From NCBI RefSeq assembly GCF_000182925.2, contig NC_026505.1:4960001-5024000 (forward strand): a stretch of 64,000 nucleotides of DNA, given 5' to 3'. Origin of the DNA: Neurospora crassa OR74A (Eukaryota; Ascomycota; Sordariomycetes; Sordariales; Sordariaceae). The position numbers and the translations under genes were made by a program. Below the pieces are notes generated by a model. It was not told the DNA's origin. It searched no databases and saw only the letters and a program-made list of their open reading frames with translations. Shown here piece after piece: positions 1 to 11,538 of the stretch (position 1 is the first letter of the stretch; each line of letters begins with the position of its first letter).

Positions 1-326
1 TAGAACAACGACCTAACGCCTGAAAACCCACCGTAATGCCAAATTTGATCATGTTTCATAGTCCCAAACTCCTGATAGACATGCATCCGAAAAAACCAAC
101 CAAGCAAGCCACCTGTCGTACGAATCCTGAAAATCGCTCCTGCCATGATGTGCAACGTCCGAGTAAATCAAAAATACTCGAACGGCGTGTAGAACTCCTC
201 GGTTTCAGACATCCGGTCCTCATCCATCTGATCGGCTCCCATCAAGCCCTCGTCCATTCGCTCTGCTGCTCCTGCTTCCTGGATAACCGCGCCCTCAGCG
301 TTACCAACACCAAGGGAACAAGACCT
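1..326. other. intergenic, 3' side of med11
   Basis: No coding region with recognisable protein features on either strand. It lies just downstream of the med11 stop codon and probably holds its 3' UTR. The reading frame open on the plus strand here continues across med11 and is low-complexity shadow sequence. Confidence 0.5.
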
Positions 327-1189
327 CTAATCCTCATCCATCCGATCCGCTCCTTCCTCCTCCTTCTTAATCACACCACCTGCACCAAGCGGCCCCACAC
401 CAGCAGCAGGAACTCCTTTCTCCTTCACCACTCTCTCCGCATGCTCCCTCGCCCTCAGCCACAGCTCCCGTTCCATATCCCTCTCCACGGTATCAATCGC
501 CATATTCATCCTCCCTACATCCAGATTCCCATACCTCCCCACACCGTCCGGGTCCAGTCGTGCCACCACGGGCCGCACCCACTTGGCGCCGCGGTGCGTC
601 TCGATCTTGGCTGGGCGCGTGAGTTCGCCGGGGTTTTTGGGTGCAGAAGCGGCCGCGTAACCGCCGGGTTTGTTGGAAGCACTGGGTTCGCCTGGACCGC
701 CGGTACCGTCGTCGTCGGGGTTGTTGGGGTTGGAGTTGGAGGAGGAAGAGCGGAGGTTGATGATGCCTGCTTCTTCCATGGCGTAGATTTGTCGACGGAG
801 TTGCTTGTCGACGCGGTCGAGGGTGGAGAGGAAGGTGGATTGGATTTGGGTGAAGCGGGTTGTAGCGTCTTCTTGGTCTTGTTCTTCTTGTTGTTGTTTT
901 TGTTGTTCGGCTTCGGTTTGGTTCTGGGTGTCGGATGATGTGGGTGGTGGGGAGGCGAGGCAGCGGAGGGCGTTGGAGGTTAGTTCGAGAAGGGAGACGA
1001 TGTCCTTTTTTTTTTTTGGAGAGGAGGAGGTTAGTTGGAGGAATATGGAAATGGTGGAAGGAGGTAACGTACATTGTCGATGTTGCTGAGTTGCTGAATG
1101 TGCTCGGCGGTTGTAAAGGGTTCGTGGATGTCGATGTCCATTTGGGATTGGAGCTGTAGTTGCCCTTGGGGTTGGGCGTTGTTATCCAT
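327..1189 (-). CDS. med11: Mediator complex subunit 11 (Med11)
   Basis: Subunit of the Mediator head module, where Med11 pairs with Med22 and helps RNA polymerase II and TFIIH engage promoters; nuclear. Two exons: 1189-1073 and 1004-327, with a 68-nt intron (GTACGT donor, AG acceptor after a poly-A run) that joins in phase 0 and reads IDN|DIVSLLELTSNALRCL. Predicted 264 residues. After a Gln-rich start (residues 1-20) come the family's N-terminal helices (about 28-60 and 85-115: TAEHIQQLSNIDND, TQIQSTFLSTLDRVDKQLRR). A low-complexity Asn/Gly/Pro segment and a charged helical C-terminus follow, giving the longer form typical of filamentous fungi. The chosen start is the first ATG after a long leader; an open frame extends upstream but is not protein-like. 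It diverges from taf5 across about 790 bp. Confidence 0.82.
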
Positions 1190-1975
1190 GCTGATGTGAA
1201 GTTGTCGAATCGATGGGCTGATGCTTATGCGTATGGAATTATCGGTAGATATATATTGTAGTGAGTCCAATTGGGTGGTTTGTGATTTTATGTCGCTGCT
1301 GTCAACTTCTTGATGCGCCTGTTGGTGGTTTGGTTGTGTTTTGTATTTTCGGGACAAGGAGGCTGAAGAGGTTCTGGAAGCTCCCCCACCTGTCAATTGA
1401 GTTAAGGTTGGGTGCTGAATGGCCGGTGTGGACCTTGACGGACAACATGAACGAAACGTGGGGTAAATTCCGGGACCTGCAAGTGCCAAGGTCCAGCGTG
1501 CCTGCAGCAAAGCACGGATCAGGCGCTAGACAGACGCGCTAAATGGTCCACTGTTCGACTGTTCGCGACGTCCTCGCTCGGCAAATGCCGTCCTTCCACT
1601 TCCACTTGGACGGGCACTGACCTGGACCTCGTCATCTCCGTCTTTTCTTGAGCCTCATTATCAATCTCGCCCTTTCCCGTAAAACAGACGCTATCATTAT
1701 ACAGGCAGCCAAGATCGTTCTCGAAGTCAGAGTATACCCATTACGAACGAACTATATAGCACCGGATTCACAGGAGCTGGATCAAGACTCTACCATCATC
1801 TGCCACACGCGTCGACGTCCTCCTCATCCTTTACCACCCACTTACTAAGAAAGCCACATCGATACAACAAGAACCATACACGCCACCGGAGTCATTGAGG
1901 CTCGATTTTGCACCTGTTGTATAGACAAAGCATACGATATACGTAGCCGTTCGAGAAAAAGGCATCTCACACATC
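1190..1975. promoter_or_regulatory. divergent promoter region med11 / taf5
   Basis: This 786-bp spacer separates two divergently transcribed transcription-machinery genes, so it must hold both promoters and 5' UTRs. I see no clear TATA element at a fixed distance from either start. The stretch from about 1640 to 1970 is pyrimidine/adenine-rich leader sequence, as is common before Neurospora start codons. Confidence 0.45.
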
Positions 1976-4900
1976 ATGTCCAATCCCCCACCAGCAAACA
2001 CCGGCCAGGCGCCGGGAGGGGCCACATATGGCGGTGGCCAACAACATCAACAACCTCAGTCTACTACTGGTGGTGCGCCAACGACGGGAGGCACAGGAGG
2101 AACAGGAGCTGCAGGGACGACCTCGACGAGCAGTACGGCGCCCACACCTCAGAATTTGAATCAGATAGTGAGTCCTTGTTGAGTGTTTGATTCCACCTGC
2201 CCCATGTTTTACCTATCAATGTTTTATAGCCTTGTTCAAGATGTACCAGCTCATGGAATTTCTATGAGCTTCATCTCTCCTCGCTTCCTTCTGCCCCTCC
2301 TCTTTCTACAGAACCTCTACATGTACAAGTACAAGTCATGAACTTTCCCAACCATCACCGTATTTCTTTTTGTTTTTTTGTTTCTTCATAATGGGCAGGC
2401 ACACGGCATGTTGGCCGGCCGTGCCTTGGCGCTCATTCATATTCATGGGGCTTCCCATAAAGTTCATTTCAGATTCACTTCAGATTTCGTTCACCAGCAC
2501 ACCCGTCTAGTAACTCTAAGTTGCCTGGTTTACGTTTTTTCTCCTTCGTTACTACTACAGAATCAAGCTCATTATCATCGTCACATCACAACACAACACA
2601 TCATCTCTTTTCGCTTTCCCCTGCCCTCAACATTTTGGTAACTTGCGGTAACGAGAAAACATTACGTCTATCCATATCTAATCATGACTCCACGATTTGC
2701 CCATCACTCGCCTCCTCCACATTCGCCTCTCCGCTTTTCTCATCTGCCGACCCAAGCTGTGATGGAGCTCTATCGTGTTAAACATCCAACTAACGACGCA
2801 CAGGTTACGGATTACCTTAAGAAGAAAGGGTTCACCAAGACCGAAGCCGTTTTCCGTCAAGAAACAGCCCACCTCGGGCCTGACGGCAGGCCCGCGCAGC
2901 GTAACGAGGAGAACGGACCGCGAAAGTACTTAAAGGCGTTCATCTTGCTCCGAGATTGGATCGAGAATAATTTGGACATCTACAAGGTAAGAGACGACGA
3001 AGGCGAGCATCCAAATGATCCGTGGCAGTGATGCTGACAAGCAATAGTTCGAGCTAAGGAAGCTCTTGTGGCCTGTCTTCGTTTACTCCTACATCGAGCT
3101 CGTTTCCACGGGGTATGTGGAAGAAGCAAAGCACTACCTGGCAACACTACGACCTCATTTTGACGCTGTCCATCGTGAGGCGTTAGACCTGTTTACGACT
3201 GTCACCCTTCCACAACATATTCGCGAAAACCAAACAATCAAACTCTACCGAGAGAACAAGTATCGAATCCCGCTCAACCAGTCACTTTCTGGCAACCTCT
3301 TCCACTTTCTCGAGCGCGAGGCGGATGCTGGCGGCTCAACAATCACATTTATCCTCCAAACCTTCTGCCAGGTAGACGTCAGCGCAAGGGGGCCCATTGA
3401 GCCATTCAGCTTTGAGGCTATCTACCGACGAGCTCATAATCTAGATCTTGATGAGATTGACCAGCTCGAAGGCATTCCTGGTGTTTTCACCGGTGTTACA
3501 AACAGAGACGTTCTCGACTCATCAGCACCGCTGAAGCTCGGCCCTCTTCCAATGGAACCTGAATTGCGAGAAGACGTACGCGCAGAACTTGAGGACGAGG
3601 ACCAGCGACATCCACCTGTAGAGGGCAGGTCTACACTCGTGGAGGAGTTCGACCAGCGGATCAAGCGAGAAGAGAGTGCCGACGCTCCCTCGAGAACAGA
3701 CCTCCCTCTTCCACCATCTCGAGCCAGGGACGTCGTAATGGAGATGCAAAAAGTTCGAGAAAATCGGGACCGGTTCAAGATAGAGGGTCGGACTGGCGGT
3801 GCGGGTGTTCCTGTCTCGGCCTGCATGTTCACGTTCCATAACAGCTTGGGGAGGTAAGTTTTCGCACATGTTCTTCGGTGCGGCTCTATCATGCTGACTA
3901 TTTTCTTCTTAGCGTTTCATGTATGGACTTTTCCAACGATCACGAGCTCGTGGCTGTCGGAACTATGGACTCTTATATCCGCGTCTGGTCTATGAACGGA
4001 AAGCCATTAAGATCATCTGTAGCCAGCGAGAAGGATCTACAAGTCAACAACCGGAAGCTGATCGGCCACTCCGGTCCGGTCTACGGCGTGTCTTTCTCGG
4101 ATTCCATTGCCAACCTGGACCGTAATGTCTTCCCGGAAGCCGACGGGGCCAAGCCTGATACGAGCACCAAGCTACTTGTATCATGCTCGGCGGACGGTCA
4201 AGTCCGCCTTTGGTCCCTCGACCACTGGGCATGTCTATGCATCTACAAGGCCCACGATGGTCCCGTCTTCCGCGTTCTTTGGGGTCCTCACGGCCATTAC
4301 TTCGCGACTGGCGGCTGGGACAAGACCGTCCGCGTGTTCGCGCAAGATAGAGCCTCTGCACTGCGCATTATGGTCGGACATGATACGCCTATCTCAGCAA
4401 TCGCGTGGCACCCGAACGGAACGTACATCTTCTCGGCATCCGACGACACCGACAAGTCCATCCGCATGTGGTCGGTAGTGACAGGCAATTGCGTCCGCAT
4501 CTTCACGGGCCACACGGACTACATCAGCGCGCTGCAATGCGCGCCGAACGGAAAGATCCTCGCCAGCGCCGATACGGGTGGAAACATTTTCTTCTGGGAT
4601 ATTGCCAAGGGCGCGCGTATCAAGCGGTGCCGCGGCCACGGCAAGGGTGGTATTCCGTCACTAAGCTTCAGTGCCGAGTCGAACGTGCTCGTGTCAGGAG
4701 GCTTGGATGGCACCGTGAGGCTGTGGGACGTGGAGTTGCCGGCCGATCCCAGCAAGAGCAGCCAGCTTGCTATCACGAGTAGCGGTGCGGCGGTTGGAGG
4801 AGGCGCATCTGGTCAACAGGCGGATGGTGCCGCGAGTGGCGACAGTATCGCCGTGGCGTCTGGCGGAGGTCCCAACGGCAATTCGATTACCGTGGGTGGC

Positions 4901-5137
4901 ACTGGTTCTGCGGCTACACCAGCAGCTGCTGCTAATGCTACCGGCAACACTGGCACCGCTAGCGGCAGCGCTAATGGCAGCAGTGGTGCGGTCACAGGGA
5001 AGAAGAAGGGCAAGGAGGTGCAGATCACACCTGATCAAATCAGCGCGTTCGCGACGAAGAAAACTCCTGTTTTGAAGGTGCAGTTTACAAGAATGAACCT
5101 GGTGGTTGCGGGCGGATGCTATGATCCTGAGCGTTAG
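1976..5137 (+). CDS. taf5: TFIID/SAGA subunit TAF5
   Basis: Scaffold WD40 subunit shared by TFIID and SAGA, nuclear. Four exons: 1976-2167, 2804-2986, 3048-3853, 3913-5137; all joins keep phase and give about 801 residues. Order: Gly/Thr-rich disordered start (1-58); LisH motif split by intron 1 ([24 protein letters not shown]); the TAF5 NTD2 helical domain (about 100-240, including [18 protein letters not shown]); a charged linker; then six clear WD repeats from about 393 (ending in IRVW, VRLW, VRVF, IRMW, FFWD, VRLWD). A Gly/Ala/Ser-rich insert of roughly 90 residues precedes the final conserved [18 protein letters not shown] strand. Intron 1 (636 nt) is unusually long for this window; its acceptor follows CTAACGACGCACAG. 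Homology is unmistakable; the length of the N-terminal low-complexity region depends on the start chosen. Confidence 0.93.
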
Positions 5138-5782
5138 GAGGTTCAGGATCAGCGGTCCTTGTAGGAACCCAGGGAGTCATGGCAATATTGGCAGGAAAGG
5201 TCTTGTTTTCCAACGTATATCAGGTTGTTTGGCCTTGATCAATGACGGTTGAAATGGGTCGCATGTACTCATGCGGTCGAAAGGTGTTGGCGATCCAGGA
5301 GTTCCGGTTCGCGAAAAAGGGTCCAAATGGTTGGGAATCATTAGTTCAGTGATACCTTCGAGCCGAGAAATTGTATTTAATAAAATCAAGCGAAGAACTC
5401 AGAAGTCAACAACAAACCTTAGCAGTTCCAGTGTTTTGTTTGAATAGCTTCACCCGCTGTTACTAGTAACCTGGAAGAGGTGGTGAAACGACGTCAATTG
5501 GCCCGAGCGCCCCGCAGCTGCTTTGGGCGACGGGGAGCTTGGCCGCTGACGATGCACCTGCCTAGGCGACCAGGTTAGCGCACTCCATTACAAGTTCCCA
5601 TTCAACAGTCCACTCACCATCCATACCTACCTATACCCGTCTCTATGGTATACGTTCCTTGGAGCTTCCATACTACTAGTACCGGCCTTCATACCACTGC
5701 TGGTGATTTTGTGCGTCTTATTATCGTGTATATTCCTTGAATCCATCTTTCGGTTGAGAATCCTACAAGCAGGAGCTGCGCA
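5138..5782. other. intergenic taf5-vps5
   Basis: It holds the taf5 3' UTR and the vps5 promoter and leader between two genes in tandem orientation. No further coding sequence, RNA gene or repeat was seen. Confidence 0.5.
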
Positions 5783-7727
5783 ATGGAGGATCCCTGGGCC
5801 GACAGCGCCATCGGCGGCGAGAGCAACAACAGCTCCTCTACAGTTCCCCAGTCCGATGACACGGCGCCCGCCGACAGCACCGCCGCCCCGTCCACATCGT
5901 CAACCCTGACGCCGTCAGCCAACACGAGCAGCAGCCGACCCTCGCGCCTGACACCCCGTCGCCTGGTCGCCCAACCAACCCGTCTCGAGGCCGTCAAGGA
6001 CGATCCGCTTGGTCCTCTAGGTGCCAGCACCCCTACGGCCACTGACACCCCGCTTGCCCCCCCTCAGCCGCCTCTTAAGGAGCAGCTACCCTTGAGGACG
6101 ACATTGTCCGGAGGTCCGAATCAGATCGGCAGCGGCGCCAGGAGGCCCGGCGGTGGACCCTCCGACCCGCACCGCATCGAGGAGGAGGAGCTATACAATG
6201 ATAGTTCGAGCGGGCCAAGGCAGCCGCCGCCGGTACCGCCTGCCCTGCCAAGCCCGGTGCGCACGTCGATGCAGCCGAGCGTCAGTATAGAGCAGGCGGC
6301 GAACCCAACGTTCCATATCTCTGTCGGCGATCCGCACAAGGTTGGCGATTTGACTAGCAGTCATATAGTTTACTCTGTGAGGACAAAGGTACGGAACGTC
6401 GAGATACCCTCGTATTCCCCTATCTTTGGAACTACAGATGTGCTAACCACAACCGAACAACTTAAGACGACATCAAAAGCCTACAAGCAGCCCGAGTTTG
6501 AAGTCAAGCGGCGGTATCGCGATTTTCTATGGCTCTACAACACGCTACACGCCAACAACCCGGGCGTGGTGGTGCCTCCTCCGCCCGAGAAGCAGGCGGT
6601 GGGCCGGTTCGAAAGCAACTTTGTCGAGGCGCGACGCGCCGCTCTGGAAAAGATGCTTAACAAGACAGCCGCCCATCCGACGTTGCAGCACGATGCCGAT
6701 CTCAAACTGTTCTTGGAGAGCGAGGCGTTCAACATCGATGTCAAGCACAAGGAGCGCAAGGAGCCACACTTGGGCGAGAGCAAGGGCGTGCTGAGCACGT
6801 TTGGTATCAGTGTTGGAAGCGGGAACAAGTTCGTGGAGCAGGATGATGTGAGTTGTGACTTCCTCCCTGGGGGTTGCGTGCTAAAGACAGTGCTAACGAT
6901 GGATGCTTGTAGTGGTTCCATGATCGCAGAGTCTACCTTGATGCTCTCGAGAACCAACTCAAGGGCCTTCTGAAGGCCATGGACAGCATGGTCGCGCAGC
7001 GCAAAGCGATGGCGGAGGCTGCTGGCGAGTTCTCGGCCTCTCTCCATGCTCTCTCGACCGTGGAACTGTCGCCTACTCTCTCCGGCCCTCTCGACGCGCT
7101 CTCGGAGTTGCAGCTTACCATTAGAGATGTGTATGACCGCCAAGCCCAACAGGATGTGCTCACCTTCGGTATCATCATCGAAGAGTACATCCGTCTTATT
7201 GGCAGTGTCAAGCAGGCCTTCTCGCAGCGCCAGAAGGCGTTCTATAGCTGGCACAGCGCCGAATCAGAATTGCAGAAGCGAAAGGCTAGCCAGGACAAGC
7301 TCTTGAGGCAAGGCAAGAGTCAGCAGGACCGCCTGAACCAAGTTAATGCCGAGGTGGCGGATGCTGAACGCAAGGTGCATCAGGCGCGCTTGTTGTTTGA
7401 GGACATGGGCCGTCTGATGCGCGCTGAGCTGGACAGGTTCGAGAGGGAGAAGGTTGAGGACTTCAAGTCGGGTGTTGAGACCTTCTTGGAAAGTGCCGTT
7501 GAGGCTCAGAAGGAGGTATGTTTCCCCCTTGACACCAAAATGAAACGCAACTGTTTACTAACTTTCTTACTCAGTTGATCGAGAAGTGGGAGACCTTCCT
7601 CATGCAGCTCGATGCCGAGGACGACGAGACCGTGTTCTATCGTCCTCCGGTCGTCCAAGCGAACAAGCCTGCCGGTGACACGGCGGTGGATCGAGCTCGG
7701 GCGAGGATCGACGATGACTCCGATTAG
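5783..7727 (+). CDS. vps5: sorting nexin Vps5/Snx1 (retromer PX-BAR protein)
   Basis: Membrane-deforming subunit of the retromer that recycles cargo receptors from endosomes to the Golgi. Three exons: 5783-6847, 6913-7515, 7575-7727, joined in phase 0, giving about 606 residues. Residues 1-170 are a disordered Ser/Pro/Thr-rich region. A PX domain spans roughly 170-320, starting at FHISVGDP, with the phosphoinositide-binding basic motif VKRRYRDF and the PPPPEKQ loop before the helical FVEARRAALEKML segment. The rest (about 355-600) is a BAR coiled-coil, beginning at WFHDRRVYLDALENQLKGLL and rich in KRKASQDKLL-type heptads. The C-terminus LIEKWETFLMQLDAED is characteristic of Vps5/Snx1. Start chosen at the first ATG of the open frame (MEDPWADS). 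Convergent with mrpl36. Confidence 0.9.
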
Positions 7728-8611
7728 GATCGTGGTCTTGTGGGAAATGACCAGTCGGCGAGGACCACTTCGCCATCGAACCTAACCGACCGCACGAACC
7801 AAGCAAAAAGGATTCCAGACTATAAGAAAGCGGATAGTGCATGGTCGTGGTTTTAGGAGAGGGCGAAGCTAGAACAGTCCCACAGACGGCCACAGAGACA
7901 TAAATAACTCCTGGTCCGGGCGCCGCGCTTGGGAGGATAGTGACATTGCAGGAGCACCAGCCTGTTGTCGGGGCTAACAGAAAGACAGGAAGCATAGGAG
8001 TTAGCAGCCCCCGTATCCACCTTAGCACATGAATACAGATATAATGACGATGGTTTACAGAGCGATTGCAACACGTTGTGCATTGGAGTTCTTGAAGAAG
8101 CTTGTACTGTCCATGATAGGGATGCCGAGTGTATCGTACATAACATTTATTTGCTAGGAGCAAGCATATGATAACAAAACGGGATGGGCGCACTGAATAT
8201 TCAAATTTTTGAAACCTCTTATCCATACACTTTCTGTGATACTCGGCCCCCACAAACGAGTCTTCCATTCCTCCTCCCAAATTCCATGTCTATTTGTACA
8301 GATCTGCCTTCCCGCGTCCTCGATGGCCTTGGCGCGGCACCTGATGATACACTACCCTCCGAAGTGATCAAGCAGCAGCAATGACCGGGCAAACATCCTC
8401 GTCCTCCGCGGCGGAACGGTCGATATAAAGATACAAGGTGAAGGGGTCCCAGGGGTCAGAAGGAATGGAAAGTGAACCACTTCCCACTCAGACGGCCAGG
8501 ATGCCTTGGGCATCTTTCGGGGTTTCTTCGGGTGTCTTGAGTCTAAGATAACCTCAACGCCTCCCCCACAAACATTCCATCACCCACCGCCCAACAAATC
8601 ACCCCCTCCAT
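7728..8611. other. convergent intergenic vps5 / mrpl36
   Basis: Nearly 900 bp between two convergent stop codons, expected to carry both 3' UTRs. No recognisable protein, tRNA or repeat was found on either strand. Confidence 0.5.
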
Positions 8612-9271
8612 TTACTTCTTCTTGCCATAATGACGAGTTTCCTTGAAATTCAACCCAGGGTTCATGTTCTCCGTAGCATACCCACTGATCAAATCCGTCA
8701 AAGAGTCGAAGGGATCAGCCTCTTCAGCCTCAGCAGCCTTCTTGGCGGCCTCTTCCTCCTCCTTCTTCTTCTTAGCCAACAACGCCTCCTCAGCCGCCTT
8801 CTTGGCAGCCTTGCCACCAGGAACACCAGCACCACCACCAGCCGCAAGAGCAGCAGCAGCAGCAGCCTCCTCCTCCGGCGTCATCTTCGCATCCAGATCC
8901 CACCCGCGACCATATCTCTCGCGGAAGGCGGCCAGCTTACCGGCCTCGTCCAGCTCGACGTTCTTGAGCGACTTGTCGGAGGGTTGCCACAGCAGGTGGT
9001 TGCGGCTGTCCTTGGCGCTCTTGTACAGGGCCGTAGGCATGGTGGTGCGTACCGTGAAGGTGCTGCCGTCGGAGAGCTGGACCAGCTGGGTGAATTGGTA
9101 AGGGCGACGGTGGCGGGGGACAAAGGTTGCGTTACGGATTTGTTGACCTTGGGCACCGTGGGCGGTGCATGATGGCGGCGTTGGACGAGAGGCCGAGTAG
9201 GCGGTGTATGTGGTGGTGGAGGGGAGGGCCGAAGGGCGGCGGAGGAGGGTGGTGGGGAGTTTTGATGACAT
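8612..9271 (-). CDS. mrpl36: mitochondrial ribosomal protein bL31m (Mrpl36)
   Basis: Large-subunit protein of the mitochondrial ribosome. Single exon, 219 residues. The N-terminus (MSSKLPTTLLRRPSALPS...) lacks acidic residues and is rich in Ser, Thr and Arg, as expected for a matrix-targeting presequence. The conserved core at about 48-115 includes RPYQFTQLVQLSDGSTFTVRTT and NHLLWQPSDKSL, the hallmark of fungal bL31m. An Ala/Lys/Glu-rich helical extension (about 135-185) and a conserved C-terminal segment (DPFDSLTDLISGYATENMNPG) follow. The extension is longer than in yeast but typical of filamentous fungi. A run of T's and a short Pro/His-rich leader lie upstream. Family assignment is by recognition of the core motif. 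Confidence 0.85.
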   Translation of the reverse strand: MSSKLPTTLLRRPSALPSTTTYTAYSASRPTPPSCTAHGAQGQQIRNATFVPRHRRPYQFTQLVQLSDGSTFTVRTTMPTALYKSAKDSRNHLLWQPSDKSLKNVELDEAGKLAAFRERYGRGWDLDAKMTPEEEAAAAAALAAGGGAGVPGGKAAKKAAEEALLAKKKKEEEEAAKKAAEAEEADPFDSLTDLISGYATENMNPGLNFKETRHYGKKK

Positions 9272-10149
9272 TTTTTGGCGGTTCTTGTTGTTTTGTTGTA
9301 TTATAGGATAGGTATCTTCGTTTTTTTTTTGTATATGGGTTGTTGAGGTATGGTCCGTCGTCGTCGCCAGTGAAGTTAATCAGGCGTCGTGGTGATGGGC
9401 GAACCGCGGGCACGTCGGAGGACGGGAGAGAAAACGGTTCGTATCGGGGGTCGGGTCGTAGGGTGGACGGCGGCCGGAGGCGTGGAAACGGGATATCGAG
9501 ATTCGCGCCGCGGGGACTCGGACTCGGGTGGTGGTGGTGGTCTGGCTGAAGCGCTGCTAGTCGCGGGACCGGGACGGGTGGGTGGATCAGCAGAGACAAA
9601 AATTGTTACGGCGGGCTATTTGGCCATCAAGCGCTATCGTTATCGGCCGGCAGGCACATCGATCTTAGGTATGGTGTACCTTGAAGTCCGGGGAAGGAAC
9701 GAAGCGAGCTCTTTGGTCCCGCCCTGGCTTCTTGGAAACACCCGACCGCGGCTGCCCGGCGGGGCCGATCCCAGATAAGATGAGATCTTGTTAAGCGCAT
9801 TTGCCTTGAAGCCAACCTGTCAGGGGCGTCAGGCGCGGTGTCCAGGGGCCCATGCCCGCTGAAGTGCGTCAGTGCCAGGGCCGAATTTTGGGTAGTGTCG
9901 GGGGATAGCTTGAGATAGCACCGAACGTTGGCACATGGAAGGAACTTTTGCGCGATTCATCTCTTGTCAACAACATCATCGCCAGCCTTCCAGAGACTGT
10001 CAATCTTTTTCAATTGGCTTTCCGCGAAGCCGCTAAATGGGTCTGAGATGAGCGGTCGCCGGGTCTTGGGCTTCACTGCCGAGCAAGCGCATATCTGCAA
10101 TCGCAATGGCATCTACCCGGTGCAGTCACAGAAACCGTCAATCAGGATC
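9272..10149. promoter_or_regulatory. divergent promoter region mrpl36 / flavin reductase gene
   Basis: Spacer of about 880 bp between divergent genes. It contains a GC-rich, Arg/Gly-coding-looking stretch (9380-9560) that has no protein features and is probably leader DNA. In-frame ATGs upstream of the downstream gene (9928, 10048) mean part of this region may be coding. Confidence 0.4.
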
Positions 10150-11236
10150 ATGACGGCAGCAGCACAATGGCGAGTTGCTGCTGGACAGCACGCCAGAACA
10201 TATCAACTCTGTAAGTGCGCATGACATATACGAATTCGAAAAATTGATTTGATCTGACCCATGGCATCCGTACTTTGAAAAACAAACGAGCTTAGCTTAG
10301 ACTAACTCATGAATCTACCCAACAGTTTGTCGAGCCATCCACACCAGTCACATCCATGCCCGAGAATGGACAATAACCGACCCCAAACCACCATCTCCCC
10401 CAAATCGACCACATCATCCACTCGGCCCCGCCCATAAGGAGCTCTCCCCGATCGCCGAACGAACCCGTTCCCTTATGCGCCTCTTCCCACATTCCGTTGT
10501 AGTATGCACCTCTACCGATACACATACGCATAGCCATTCCTTGCAGTCGCACAAGCCTCATAAGCCGACCATGCGCGGCATGACCATGTCCTCTCTCACC
10601 TGCCTCGGCCTTTCCCCCTCGCCCATTGTCAGCTTCAACATCAACCATTTGTCCCGGACACTGGACGCATTGCGCGCCAGCAGGCGGTTCAATATCCATA
10701 TCCTTACAGATGACATCGCGGGCGCGGCGATTGCGGACTGGATGACCAGGGGAAACAGCGAAGGGCCAGAAAAGGTGTTCAGAGGGCTGGAGAGTGAATG
10801 CGGGTGTGTGGTTGCCAACCGTGAGGCGATGGATGTGCGTAGGGACGATGGAGAGGCACCCCTACTGGATGGGGACGGTGTGCTCTATATAATGAAGTGC
10901 AGGGTATTGGAGGAGCCTATGGCGGGCTTCGTCCCCGTCCGGGATCACGTTATTGTGCTGGGAGAGGTCGAGGAGATTGTCGAGGGGCTTGGCGTTAAGC
11001 GCGGTACAGAAGAAGGGGAAGAGGTGGACTCGTTGGATCCTGCTGAACTGGAGAAGTCCGAAGGAAAGGGTATAGACGGATCACAGTTCGGACTAGTGTA
11101 TGCCGACAGAAGGTATAGACAGTTAGGGAACTGTATAGTGCCGCTGCATGGTCCAGTTAGGAGTACTCACGAGGACGAGCCTGTGAAGAACGCTAGTAGT
11201 AGGATTAGTACACTTCCCGAACTAACAAACTCTTAA
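10150..11236 (+). CDS. flavin reductase-like domain protein, possibly mitochondrial
   Basis: FMN-binding split-barrel protein of the flavin reductase-like family; substrate unknown. Two exons, 10150-10210 and 10326-11236 (115-nt intron, GTAAGT donor, ACTAAC branch, CAACAG acceptor); the split codon restores Phe in frame, giving about 323 residues. The first 35 residues are basic and free of acidic residues (MTAAAQWRVAAGQHARTYQL), like a mitochondrial presequence. The diagnostic core is at about 105-165: MRGMTMSSLTCLGLSPSPIV followed by SFNI, SRTLDALRASRRFNIHIL and a second conserved strand MKCRVLEEPM, then DHVIVLGEVEEI. A Glu-rich linker and a positively charged tail (FGLVYADRRYRQLG) end it. 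Earlier in-frame ATGs at 9928 and 10048 are possible starts; I prefer 10150 because sequence above it is not protein-like. Family call good, precise function unknown. Confidence 0.75.
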
Positions 11237-11538
11237 CCAAACAACCGAAACGCAAGTCAATGTGTGAACCAATACGGCATGGGCGGCCTGTACTCATCAC
11301 TAGGGGCACTCGGAGGATTGCAAAGCAAGTAGGTAGGCAGCCAACGCGGTCTGTTTTATGCGAACGTTTCCTCCCTAAATATGACCCTCAAATAGTATCT
11401 GTCCAGCCCCAATCGCGACTCGAGAAGCGCTCAGGGCGAGTCAGCACCGGTAAGAGACATAACGCCGAAAATGATCTTCCATTGACCCGTTAATCCGCCT
11501 GTATCCCAGAGCTATAGATGCATTTGTAAGTGATCCAT
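11237..11538. other. convergent intergenic flavin reductase / FKBP
   Basis: Three hundred bases between convergent stop codons; presumably both 3' UTRs. Nothing else recognised. Confidence 0.5.
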
